DNA of 64,000 nt from Cyanobacteriota bacterium. Its GTDB lineage: Bacteria; Cyanobacteriota; Vampirovibrionia; Vampirovibrionales; Vampirovibrionaceae. Every line of letters starts with the position of its first letter. The first letter of the stretch is position 1. Below are positions 35,852-44,416 of this stretch, piece after piece. The translations under genes were made by a program, and so were the position numbers. The notes beneath the pieces are model-generated. The model saw nothing but the letters and a program-made list of their open reading frames with translations, did not search any database and was not told the DNA's origin. The DNA lies in assembly GCA_019751815.1 (NCBI GenBank), contig JAIEMW010000001.1:380197-444196 (forward strand), written 5' to 3'.

Positions 35852-36724
35852 GTGAGCCAAGCCAGCATTTTAAACCGGATTCGCGACATTCCCTCATTAC
35901 CGGATGTCGTCAACCGGATTGTGGATTTAATGAGTCATCCCAATACCCCGGCTTCAGAAATCGCCAGGCTTATTTCTTACGACCCTGGGTTGGCTTCAAA
36001 GGTCTTGCGAATGGTGAATTCCTCTGCGTATGGATTCCAAAGGCAGATCAGTTCAATCCAACACGGCATTATGATTTTAGGCTTCAACACTGTCCGGGGT
36101 TTGGTCTTAAGTGCCAGTATTTTTCAATTGTTTGAGGGGCAAAAAGAGCTTCAAGGGCTCAATCATGTGGCTTTCTGGGAACACTGCATGGCAACGGCCA
36201 TCGCGGCTCGTGTTGTCGCCAAACAATTTCGAGTGCCTGGAACCGAAGACGCCTTTAGTGCTGGAATGCTCCACGATATTGGGAAAATAGTGCTGGACGT
36301 GTATTTTAAGTCCTCGTACCCAGAAGTACTGGCAAGTGCAAAAAAACACGGTATCACTCAGCCCCACGGGCCAGCGTTTATCCAACTGGAATCCAGCTTA
36401 ATGGGGACCGATCATGCCCTGATTGGGAGCCATCTTGCCAACAAGTGGAAGCTTCCTGTGACTATTACGGAGGCCATCCAATTCCACCATCAGCCGGAAC
36501 TGGCACAATCAGCAAAGCCTTTGGTCTATGTGGTGGGATTGGCAAATGAGCTGGCCCGGTTTAAATTGGCCGACCCCGTTCAGATTTTTCGGCAAGAGTA
36601 CTTTACCGCCTCAATCTGGGATTACTTTCAGCTGGATGAGGACTCTTGCCGTGGATTATTAGAGCTACTCTCTGAGGAACTGGCATCTATTGAAGAGTTT
36701 CAGCAATCCATCTCGTCGGCGTAA
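35852..36724 (+). CDS. HDOD domain signalling protein
   Basis: 290 residues made almost wholly of an HDOD domain, a non-enzymatic relative of the HD domains. 'IPSLPDVVNRIVDLMSHPNTPASEIARLISYDPGLASKVLRMVNSSAYGFQRQISSIQHGIMILGFNTVRGLVL' is very typical. The later 'GMLHDIGKIVLDVYF' and 'FHHQPE' look like HD metal sites, so some hydrolase activity cannot be excluded. The start is GTG at 35852. Forms a pair with the receiver-like protein just upstream, and both follow fliD, suggesting a signalling role in motility or chemotaxis. Confidence 0.85.
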   Translation: MSQASILNRIRDIPSLPDVVNRIVDLMSHPNTPASEIARLISYDPGLASKVLRMVNSSAYGFQRQISSIQHGIMILGFNTVRGLVLSASIFQLFEGQKELQGLNHVAFWEHCMATAIAARVVAKQFRVPGTEDAFSAGMLHDIGKIVLDVYFKSSYPEVLASAKKHGITQPHGPAFIQLESSLMGTDHALIGSHLANKWKLPVTITEAIQFHHQPELAQSAKPLVYVVGLANELARFKLADPVQIFRQEYFTASIWDYFQLDEDSCRGLLELLSEELASIEEFQQSISSA

Positions 36725-36878
36725 TGATTGACAGGGTGGTTTTGCTGGATTCCGAAAAAAGTGTTTCAGATTTGGGAAAAACCGCCGAAGACACTGGCAG
36801 AAGCCCCAATGTGAATTATGTAAAATTAAAAAAGACATTCTAAAAAAGATATTTGATATTGCGTAGTTTTAAAATACG

Positions 36879-38258
36879 ATGAGAAAAGACTTTCGCTATT
36901 TTTTAGTGCTCGTAAGGCCTTTGTTTATTGCTTTAGGTCTAATCATGCTCTGGATTCCCCAGAGTTGGAGTAGTGCTTTCGATGAAGGTAAGTTCTATTA
37001 CCGTCAGCAAAACTATTCCCAGGCTGTCCAAAAGCTAACCATTGCCAGTCGACAAGATCCGAGCAATCCTGAAGTTTTTTTTGCTCTTGGTCTCGCTTAT
37101 GCACAGAATCTTCAACTGGCTCAAGCCAAATCAGCCTTTGAAGCTGTCCTAAAACTCACCCCTTTGGCCTCACCCTTGGGGCAAAAGGCATATAAAAACA
37201 TGGGAATCGTTTCCCGGGCGATGATGTCTAGCCAGGGAAATGGAGCAAAAGCCAATCAGATTGCAGGTGTGCTTAAAAATACGGGTGATAATTATCTAGG
37301 AAGTACTATCAATGGGGGCAAAATTGTCCACTGGGATATGGCTAAAATGCCCTTGCTGGTCTATGTTGGCAATGGAGCCGGGGTTGATGGTTGGTCACAA
37401 GATATGCAGGCCTCTGTTTACAATGGTATTAGAGAATGGGAAGCTGCCACAAACTATAAGATTCGCTTTAAACAGGTCCGCGATCCGGCTCAGGCCAACA
37501 TTAAAATCCGTTGGCAGCGTAACTTCAAGCACGGAAAAGTGGGCGAAAATCCCTTTGAATCTATGGGAGATACGATTGTCCGCTCTGATGTGACCATTGC
37601 TACCCATATTGATCCAAACGGACCCGTGTTAAATGCTTCTGAAATAAAGCAAATCGCCACTCATGAGATTGGTCATGCTCTAGGACTACAAGGACACAGT
37701 CCTTATGAGGGCGACATTATGTATTACATGATGAATCCCGCCCAATCAGGCGTTCCAACGGCTCGCGATAAAAAGACTGTAGCGCTTCTGTATAAAATCC
37801 AAGCCGATGTCACTAACAATACGGTTGGCTCTACTGCTCAGGCCTCGCTGTTTTACGATAATCTAAAACAGGCAGAAAAGAAGGCAGGCAGTTCCGATCT
37901 GCAAAGTGCGATTGTAAACTATCAAAATGCTCTCAAACTCAAGCCCAATAGTCCTGATTTACTCTATAACATTGGTGTGGCCTACAGTAAGCTGAAGCAA
38001 AACGACCTGGCAATCAGTTATTACCGAAAAGCATTGACGGTGGATCCCAATTACACCAGAGCCAAGTATAATCTCAGCGTGCATCTGATTAATCAGGGTG
38101 CCGAATGGGGAAACCAGCGTCGTTCTGCTGATGCAAAACAGGCATTTACAGAGGCTATTCAGCTCTTAGAGCAAGTAGAGCGAAGCCCTAACCCTCCCCA
38201 AGGGGTTCAAGAGAATTTACAGGCTGCACAACGCAACCTTAGTCTGGTTGGACCGTAA
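36879..38258 (+). CDS. Secreted matrixin-like metalloprotease with TPR repeats
   Basis: Signal peptide or anchor at residues about 8-32 ('PLFIALGLIMLWIPQSWSSA'), two TPR units (about 35-100), a zinc protease domain (about 150-300), and further TPRs (about 325-455). The zinc motif 'HEIGHALGLQGHS' keeps His-x-x-x-His and a third His one residue later than in standard metzincins, as in cyanobacterial matrixin-like proteins I recall. A downstream Met ('DIMYYMMNP') could be the Met-turn. 459 residues. Only a weak ribosome site is seen. Function unknown, probably extracellular or periplasmic proteolysis. It lies just before the sigma factor but is unlikely to be linked to it. Confidence 0.8.
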   Translation: MRKDFRYFLVLVRPLFIALGLIMLWIPQSWSSAFDEGKFYYRQQNYSQAVQKLTIASRQDPSNPEVFFALGLAYAQNLQLAQAKSAFEAVLKLTPLASPLGQKAYKNMGIVSRAMMSSQGNGAKANQIAGVLKNTGDNYLGSTINGGKIVHWDMAKMPLLVYVGNGAGVDGWSQDMQASVYNGIREWEAATNYKIRFKQVRDPAQANIKIRWQRNFKHGKVGENPFESMGDTIVRSDVTIATHIDPNGPVLNASEIKQIATHEIGHALGLQGHSPYEGDIMYYMMNPAQSGVPTARDKKTVALLYKIQADVTNNTVGSTAQASLFYDNLKQAEKKAGSSDLQSAIVNYQNALKLKPNSPDLLYNIGVAYSKLKQNDLAISYYRKALTVDPNYTRAKYNLSVHLINQGAEWGNQRRSADAKQAFTEAIQLLEQVERSPNPPQGVQENLQAAQRNLSLVGP

Positions 38259-38261
38259 TCA

Positions 38262-38291
38262 TTGCTGAACACACTTTGGATGCGTTATATA
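38262..38291 (+). promoter_or_regulatory. Possible promoter of the sigma factor gene
   Basis: TTGCTG (38262-38267), an 18-base spacer and TATATA (38286-38291) lie just past the protease stop and about 125 bases before the sigma factor ATG. The -35 matches moderately. The neighbouring TATAAT (38288-38293) would need a 20-base spacer. Tentative. Confidence 0.35.
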
Positions 38292-38418
38292 ATGAAGACT
38301 CGAACTCTGACTTGCGCTATTGACTTACGCCATGATGAGGGTTTGCTTGAGAGAGGCACCGTGTTTATACAAAGAGAATTTATGTTAAACACCCCCACCC
38401 CGATGAGATTCCATTCTG

Positions 38419-39459
38419 ATGCCAACGGCTAAACGCGGAAAATTTAATGGCTCCTCTTCATATGACAATGAAGGGCCCCCGCCGTCCCAGGATCTGGGTC
38501 AAGAACTCGGGCTGGAAGAAGAGTATCCTGTGGTGCATGACGCCACCGAGCGCGTGGAGTTTGCCGAAGAGGAAGAAGATTCACAAGAGCTCGATGTCTC
38601 CTTTGAACGGGGCTCATCAGATGACTCTGTCAAACTGTATCTCCAGCAAATCGGCCGGGTTCGCCTGCTAACAACCCAAGAAGAGATTGATTTGGCCCGG
38701 CGTATTGCCGAAGGCGATGAGAAGGCCAAACAGCAATTGGTTCAGGCCAATCTCAGGTTGGTGGTGAGTATTGCCAAAAAGTACATTGGGCGCGGGCTGT
38801 CCTTTCTCGATCTCATTCAGGAAGGGAATTTGGGTCTAATTCGCGCCGCAGAAAAATTTGATTACAAACGTGGGTTTAAATTCTCCACCTATGCCACCTG
38901 GTGGATTCAGCAATCTATTACACGCGGCATTGCGGATAAATCTCGAACCATTCGTTTACCAGTGCATATGATTGAAACCATCGGGCGTCTCAAAAAAGTG
39001 ACGCGCGATCTCACCATAGAGCTGGGACGAGCGCCTACCAAGGAAGAGCTGGCCGGGAAAATGGGTATTTCTCTTGCCAAGTTGCGCCTGGCTTTAAAGG
39101 CCACGCAATCAACAATCAGCCTGGAAACCCCGCTTTACACCAAGGATGAGACATCCAAAATCGGAGATTTCCTGGTGGATGAGTCCACAGAGTCGCCTGA
39201 TAGCCGGGTTTCGCAAGAGAACCTGACTGAAGAAATTGAAAAAGTGCTGCAAACGCTGCGTCCACGCGAAAAAGATGTGCTGGAGCTTCGCTTTGGCTTA
39301 AAAGACGGCAATAAACGAACCCTGGAAGAAATTGGCCAACTGTTTGGCGTCTCCAGAGAGCGGGTCCGACAAATTGAAACGCGGGCGCTCAATAAGCTTC
39401 GTAAAATGTGCCGCAGTAATCGTTCCATCAAAGGGTTAAAGAACTACCTGGGCACGTAA
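38419..39459 (+). CDS. rpoD: RNA polymerase primary sigma factor (RpoD/SigA type)
   Basis: Sigma-70 family, with region 1.2 ('[28 protein letters not shown]'), region 2 ('[68 protein letters not shown]'), region 3 and region 4 ('[48 protein letters not shown]') in order. The -10 reading residues of region 2.4 are all present. At 346 residues it lacks the long region 1.1 of proteobacterial RpoD; instead a 55-residue acidic leader precedes region 1.2, as in cyanobacterial and Gram-positive SigA. Group 2 cannot be excluded. Ribosome site is weak. Confidence 0.92.
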   Translation: MPTAKRGKFNGSSSYDNEGPPPSQDLGQELGLEEEYPVVHDATERVEFAEEEEDSQELDVSFERGSSDDSVKLYLQQIGRVRLLTTQEEIDLARRIAEGDEKAKQQLVQANLRLVVSIAKKYIGRGLSFLDLIQEGNLGLIRAAEKFDYKRGFKFSTYATWWIQQSITRGIADKSRTIRLPVHMIETIGRLKKVTRDLTIELGRAPTKEELAGKMGISLAKLRLALKATQSTISLETPLYTKDETSKIGDFLVDESTESPDSRVSQENLTEEIEKVLQTLRPREKDVLELRFGLKDGNKRTLEEIGQLFGVSRERVRQIETRALNKLRKMCRSNRSIKGLKNYLGT

Positions 39460-39596
39460 TAACTTGCTTGGTATTTAGTGCTTGCTTGCCAGAGTGGACT
39501 AAAGAGAAAAATTCACGAAGAATAGCACGAGAATTAGAGGGTTACTTTGGATAACCACGTGTTTTCTGCAATCAGTCTGCACGAGAAGTACGGGGT

Positions 39597-39773
39597 TTAG
39601 CCCAGGGTGTTTAAACCACTACCAAAGGACGGAGTAGAAGCCGCCGCTGGTTTTGCAGTACTAAACTTGGCTAAATCGCCGAGCAAGCTGCTGATGGGAG
39701 CAGACTTTGGCGCACTGGCACTAGCCACCTGTGAGGGCGGGATACCAATTGAAGGGCGAATAACGGGATTCAT
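39597..39773 (-). CDS. Small ORF, 58 residues, Pro/Ser/Ala-rich
   Basis: A 58-codon frame on the minus strand with a strong ribosome site (AGGAG 10-15 bases before the ATG at 39773). The product 'MNPVIRPSIGIPPSQVASAS...' is Ala/Ser/Pro-rich and without membrane segments, ends in 'TPSFGSGLNTLG', and so repeats the Phe-Gly-Ser motif seen near the N-termini of other proteins here. An overlapping 149-codon frame is much less plausible. It is convergent with the sigma factor gene and has AT-rich upstream DNA. No function can be assigned, and it may be a non-coding coincidence. Confidence 0.45.
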   Translation of the reverse strand: MNPVIRPSIGIPPSQVASASAPKSAPISSLLGDLAKFSTAKPAAASTPSFGSGLNTLG

Positions 39774-40427
39774 TTCCTGACACTCCTCTCAAAGAGTATG
39801 GTGATATACACACACAAATAAATAAGACAGAACCAATAATCGAATAGACTATATTTATATAAAAACAAATAAAGTATAAAGATTGCCCATGCGATTGTTT
39901 TTGTAACAGTTGCGACATCATCGGGGATGGACCTCTTTTCTTTCCAGAAGTCTTTGTTATCTTAAAGGGGAAGGCCGCAGCCAAATTGAACCAAGCGGAT
40001 TCTGGGGCGCCTTCTTTCTCCCGTGTGACGTTTTTGTGTGATGTTAATTTTTCAACATGTTTTCTTAGAGTGTAGTGTTTAGCGAATAAACCACGTCGTT
40101 TCTCCTGTTTATACGAATCGAGAGAGAAAAAGGGCTTCTGCTTGTTGACGCGTGCGCTGTTTAAACACAATCTTGAGCATTTGGCACAAGATGGATTTTC
40201 TGCTACAATGGCCTGTGAATTTGAGTATTCTATTGGGGAAGAATTTTTTGGGGAGAGACTGCATTGGGAAAGTGAGATATCGGGCTATTGGGGGACTGCA
40301 AGGTCAGGTCTCTTATCTGGGTACCTTGAATGTGTGGATTTTTTGAAGCGACTCAAGCGTTTTTCCCCTTCTGTGATTATTGCTTTTGAGACACAGGTTT
40401 AGGGCTCAGGTAGGGGTGGTAGAGAAG
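39774..40427. other. Gene-poor stretch with promoter and long leader
   Basis: 654 bases with no credible coding frame, although two frames (149 and 86 codons) can be drawn and were rejected. The left half is very AT-rich with T-runs. The right half carries a strong plus-strand promoter (40181-40209), after which about 210 bases run to the PLD gene start. This leader has alternating G-rich and T-rich patches and could be structured. I see no clear riboswitch consensus. Confidence 0.5.
40181..40209 (+). promoter_or_regulatory. Strong sigma-70 promoter for the PLD-exonuclease operon
   Basis: TTGGCA (40181-40186), a 17-base spacer and TACAAT (40204-40209), preceded by TG at 40201-40202 giving an extended -10 element. 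It is among the best promoters in the window. Transcription would start around 40216, leaving a leader of about 210 bases before the ATG at 40428. Confidence 0.65.
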
Positions 40428-42371
40428 ATGATTGTGGTGAGTAGGGAAATGAATGTGATAAGCAATACAGTATCTGGTAATAAAAAGCCTGAGATTGGAA
40501 AACAGGCTGATGCTTCGCGTTTTATGCCAGTGCAGTTTATCCCCGTGCAGTTTTCAGGAAGCCAAAATGCGGGTGGGGATGTGTTTTTTGGGGCAAAAAA
40601 GTCTAAAAAGACAGAACCACCGAAAAAGACAGCGAAAATGGTTGTGGGGAAAGCCACTTCTAGTAAAAACACTTCTTCTAAATCTGCCAAAGCTCAGACC
40701 CGCGCCACAACACCCGGTCGCTCGAAGCGATCGGAGCATGGGATGGTGAATTTTACAGTACCGTTGAAGCGCGGATTTTTAGAGCGCTTTCTGCGTGCTG
40801 CGGCCAGTCTGGATATGAATCCAACCCAGTATATGGAATTTAAAATGCCAGAGTTTACCGTAGAGCCCCCCAAAAAACGGGTGATCGGTCAGGTGAAAAC
40901 CGATGTGGTGGGGAAACATAACGGAAAAACCGTAAAAACCCATGTGCAAACCCTGATGGGGCCTGCCGCCATTTTCGATCGCTGGGTTAAATTTATAAAC
41001 GAGACTGAGAAATACGCCCAAGTCGCTTTGTATGACTTTGATCACGTGTCTGTCAAAGGCGGGCGCGCTGTGGACGGGGCGGATATTGTGCCTGGCTGGA
41101 AAAAGCAGCAAGATATTTTGGAATTGATTATCAAAAAAGCCCGACAGGGCGTGCGCTTCCAGATTTTACTGGATAACAGCGTGGAGTATAAATATGATGA
41201 GTTTCGCAATCCCATCTTTCCCCGCCCCATCAACAATGAGGGGATGATTGACTATCTCCGCCGCATAGCCAGAGACGAGAAACTGCCCATTGATGTGGTG
41301 GCCTATCCCAGAGAAGCCGCGAATATTTATCACGTGAAACTGCTGATAGCAGACGGGAAAAAAGCGATTGTGGGGGGGATGAATCTGAGTAACCACTCGG
41401 CTGCCAACTGGGATGCTTGCTTATCGCTAGAAGGGCCGGAAGTGGCCAATATTCAGGCCAGTACATTCCATCCCGATTGGACTTACGCCAAATTGATCGC
41501 CATGCAGGATACGCTGCCGCCCGGTGCCACCTTGCCATGGCTGGGCGAGATGCGGAAAATGCTGCGTGACCCTGAGCGCTACGGGGAAGTGGTTTTATCG
41601 GCAGAAAACCAGGCTTTGCTTGCCAAAATTAAAGCCAAGCTGCCCAAAATTAAGCCTGTGACTGATCCCGCAATCCGTGTGCTGAACACGATGCCGAAAG
41701 AATACAGCATTATTGGGGAAAACCCCCGTGAAGAAATTGGGGATTATCTGCGCAACACTCTTGAGCGCAGCGATCTGAAATCCGTCCATTCTGAGCAATT
41801 TATCGCCACCCACAAGGAAATGAAATCCAAGCTGATTAAGCTGCACCAATCTGGCAAGGTGAAGGTGAAGATGCTGCACTCATCCAGCGTGATTGACCAA
41901 TTCCCATACAGCCGTAAGACCGCTTCAGAGATGATTCGTGCTGGTGTGCCTGTCCGCTATTACCGTGAATGGGCAGAGATTCAAGAAAAGCTCCATGCCA
42001 AGTGGACGATTTTTAACGATGACGAGATGATGATTGGTTCTGCGAACTTGAGTGCGGCTGCTGTGGAGACCAATGTGGGCTCTGGCGTCCGACCTGATTA
42101 CCCGAATCACCCGGGTCAGCGTTATGAGCGAGGGAACCGCGACCTCGCCATTGTGGTGAAATCCGCCCCTGTTGCCAAAGCCTTTTTGAAGCAATTTGAC
42201 TACGATTGGGAGTACAGTCCGCCAAGTAACCCTTCTGCCTATGGTATCCACGGCAAAGGACAAAATCTGAACTTCTTTAAAGCGGTAGAGAAGGCTGTGC
42301 GAGAGGCACTCTCAAAAATTCCATTGCCTGTAAAACCAGAACCAGATGCAAAACCTGAGGGAGGGAAATAA
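40428..42371 (+). CDS. Phospholipase D family protein (two HKD motifs)
   Basis: 647 residues. After a basic Lys/Ser/Thr-rich leader, two PLD catalytic repeats are visible: H302-x-K304-x4-D309 ('IYHVKLLIADGKKAIVGGMN') and H523-x-K525 ('LHAKWTIFNDDEMMIGSAN'), where the aligned Asp position is Asn530 followed by Asp531. The family includes cardiolipin synthases, phospholipases and nucleases; there is no membrane segment or signal peptide, so a soluble PLD-like nuclease or lipid enzyme is equally open. The leader contains 'VQFSGS' (residues 41-45) and 'VFFGAKK' (52-58), two copies of the recurring motif. The start at ATG 40428 is chosen over upstream non-ATG options. Operon with the exonuclease five bases downstream. 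Confidence 0.75.
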   Translation: MIVVSREMNVISNTVSGNKKPEIGKQADASRFMPVQFIPVQFSGSQNAGGDVFFGAKKSKKTEPPKKTAKMVVGKATSSKNTSSKSAKAQTRATTPGRSKRSEHGMVNFTVPLKRGFLERFLRAAASLDMNPTQYMEFKMPEFTVEPPKKRVIGQVKTDVVGKHNGKTVKTHVQTLMGPAAIFDRWVKFINETEKYAQVALYDFDHVSVKGGRAVDGADIVPGWKKQQDILELIIKKARQGVRFQILLDNSVEYKYDEFRNPIFPRPINNEGMIDYLRRIARDEKLPIDVVAYPREAANIYHVKLLIADGKKAIVGGMNLSNHSAANWDACLSLEGPEVANIQASTFHPDWTYAKLIAMQDTLPPGATLPWLGEMRKMLRDPERYGEVVLSAENQALLAKIKAKLPKIKPVTDPAIRVLNTMPKEYSIIGENPREEIGDYLRNTLERSDLKSVHSEQFIATHKEMKSKLIKLHQSGKVKVKMLHSSSVIDQFPYSRKTASEMIRAGVPVRYYREWAEIQEKLHAKWTIFNDDEMMIGSANLSAAAVETNVGSGVRPDYPNHPGQRYERGNRDLAIVVKSAPVAKAFLKQFDYDWEYSPPSNPSAYGIHGKGQNLNFFKAVEKAVREALSKIPLPVKPEPDAKPEGGK

Positions 42372-42375
42372 GACG

Positions 42376-44412
42376 ATGAGTTTGACGATTTCGCCGAAGC
42401 CGTTTCTAACCCCTCCGCTGAGCTTTCCCAGTCTTCGCTTTGCCGGTGAGTCGGGTGCTGTGGCCCTTGATGCGGAAAATTTGGACGCCAAGCCGGAAAA
42501 GAAGACCAAGGGCAAAGATCTGATTGCCTACACAAATTACCGCCCGGATAACACGGTATGTCCCCTGTCTACTTGGCATACCCTGGTGAAATCTGGAGCC
42601 CAAGAGTATCACCGCCGCAATAGCGATGTCCTGGAGCAATATATCCAGCGTTCCGGCAAATATTACCGAGGTGTCCCTTGGATTAATTACCAAAAAACCG
42701 TCGGTGATGTGCCTTATACCGTTTTGGATACTGAAACAACGGGGTTATCTGTTGCTGATCGGGTGATCCAACTGGCCGTGTCTCAGGTTAGAGAAGATCA
42801 TGTTGTTTCGCGTTTGACAGATTACAGTACCTTGGTACACCCAGGGGTGAATGTGGACGGGCAACCCTTCTTGATCAAAGAAGGGGCCATTAATATCCAC
42901 GGCATATCCAATGAGATGGTGAAAGATGCTCCTTCAATGGAGTCGATTTTGCCGTCGCTGCGGAATGAGCGAATCGGAGAAACGGGTCTGGTGGTTGCCT
43001 ACAATGCTAAATTTGATATTGGGATGCCTTCTGATGAGGAGCGGCAACGCTTTAACCGAGACGGTGGGGCGATGCTGAACCGGGCCATTGATCGCTTTAA
43101 CCGCTCAAAGCTTCGACGGACAGAAGGGTTTATTCGTCCGATTGACCCAGCCCTAGTGCTAGACCCATTTGTGCTGATTCAGCGGATTCATCCCTTTGTG
43201 ACGTTGGGGAAAAAACTGACACATCATTACGATCTGCTGATGGGGACATCACTTGAGAATGCCCACGATGCCCAAGCGGACGTAGATGCCACCGTTGATG
43301 TGTTGAAATACATCTTTAAGTATCTGCAAAAGCACACCATCCCCTTGGAGTGGGCCCAATTCGCGGAAAAACAATTGCCCACAGATAAAGCCTTCACTCC
43401 AGAAGAAAAGGCAGATTTGATTGCCGGTATTGTGCGTAATAACCGTGCCTTGTTTGAACAACATCTCCCTGTTGAGCAAAAACCGATGAAGATGATCGAT
43501 GTGCTGCGTTTTCAACATGGGACGGTCTTATTCCACGAGAATGCGGTGGGTCTGCCGAAATTAGACATCACCCTAGACTTGTTTGGGTGGGACGGGGCCA
43601 AGCAGTGGGATAACACCGATGCCCTCGATCCCCAAGTGACTGAGGCCGTTCGCAGAGAGCGTGATGCTGAGAACAGACGCTATATAGAAAATCTCTTTAT
43701 TAAGGAGTTCCCATCGCCCACCATTGCAGAATATGTCCAAACACTGCGGATGTTGATTGCACCGAAAGTGGCTGAAGCCAATGTTCCGCGCTATGACGAT
43801 GACTTACGAAAAGAGATGATGAAGGCACTGGCCGGGGTTGTGGTGGAAGAAGCCTTGACCGTTAAATTACCCACGGATGATGCTGGAAAAGCGGCTTTGA
43901 AAGTGAAATTGGCTGCCCGTCTGCAAACGTTTGCCCAAGAGAAACTGAAAAGTAAACTCGACAAAAAAGAGACCGTATTGCCTGCGGAATTGCTGACTAC
44001 GCTGAATGGAGAACGGACAGAGAAATTGGTGAATGATTCACTGAAGCACGTGGCCGATATCCAGAAAAAGCTCGGGAATCGCTATTTCTACACCTACAAA
44101 CCCTTTGATTCCAAGCTGCCATTGATTTCGCCTGATATTGCCTATGTTCTCAAACGGGGACTGGCGGTCAATGCCCGTAAACTTAGAGCGTATGAGGCTC
44201 AGCGGTCTTCTTCAGAAGCCAAAGTGGCAAAAGCGCTGTCAGTCGAAGCCCAACAGACAGAAAACTCTCAAGCAGAAGTTTCTCAATCAGCTACAACGCC
44301 TGGGGATGCTGTCAAAAAAGCAGCGCAAGGGATTCTGCCTTTTCCAGATTTAAAACCGGGTGACATACCACCACCCGGAAAAAAACCTAAAACAGCGAAG
44401 CCTAAAAAATAG
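42376..44412 (+). CDS. DEDDh-type 3'-5' exonuclease domain protein
   Basis: 678 residues, of which only about 100-330 are recognised: DnaQ-like exonuclease motifs D118-x-E120 ('VLDTETTGL'), D214 ('YNAKFDIGM') and H297-x4-D302 ('AHDAQADVDAT'), the catalytic set of the DEDDh family. A leader with 'PSLRFAGES' (residues 18-26) carries the motif shared with the PLD protein and others. The C-terminal 340 residues are helical, charged, unrecognised and end in a Pro/Lys-rich tail. GAGGGA lies upstream of ATG 42376, four bases after the PLD stop. Not part of DNA polymerase III as far as context shows. Confidence 0.8.
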   Translation: MSLTISPKPFLTPPLSFPSLRFAGESGAVALDAENLDAKPEKKTKGKDLIAYTNYRPDNTVCPLSTWHTLVKSGAQEYHRRNSDVLEQYIQRSGKYYRGVPWINYQKTVGDVPYTVLDTETTGLSVADRVIQLAVSQVREDHVVSRLTDYSTLVHPGVNVDGQPFLIKEGAINIHGISNEMVKDAPSMESILPSLRNERIGETGLVVAYNAKFDIGMPSDEERQRFNRDGGAMLNRAIDRFNRSKLRRTEGFIRPIDPALVLDPFVLIQRIHPFVTLGKKLTHHYDLLMGTSLENAHDAQADVDATVDVLKYIFKYLQKHTIPLEWAQFAEKQLPTDKAFTPEEKADLIAGIVRNNRALFEQHLPVEQKPMKMIDVLRFQHGTVLFHENAVGLPKLDITLDLFGWDGAKQWDNTDALDPQVTEAVRRERDAENRRYIENLFIKEFPSPTIAEYVQTLRMLIAPKVAEANVPRYDDDLRKEMMKALAGVVVEEALTVKLPTDDAGKAALKVKLAARLQTFAQEKLKSKLDKKETVLPAELLTTLNGERTEKLVNDSLKHVADIQKKLGNRYFYTYKPFDSKLPLISPDIAYVLKRGLAVNARKLRAYEAQRSSSEAKVAKALSVEAQQTENSQAEVSQSATTPGDAVKKAAQGILPFPDLKPGDIPPPGKKPKTAKPKK

Positions 44413-44416
44413 CGCT

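Noticed and set aside
39721..40170. 149-codon minus-strand ORF overlapping the 58-residue ORF
   Set aside because: Random-looking composition with many Ser, Lys and Cys, and no ribosome site, whereas the overlapping shorter ORF has a strong one.
40142..40402. 86-codon plus-strand ORF before the PLD gene
   Set aside because: Its start lies upstream of or within the promoter; the first in-frame ATG after it overlaps the -10 box, so it is unlikely to be translated.
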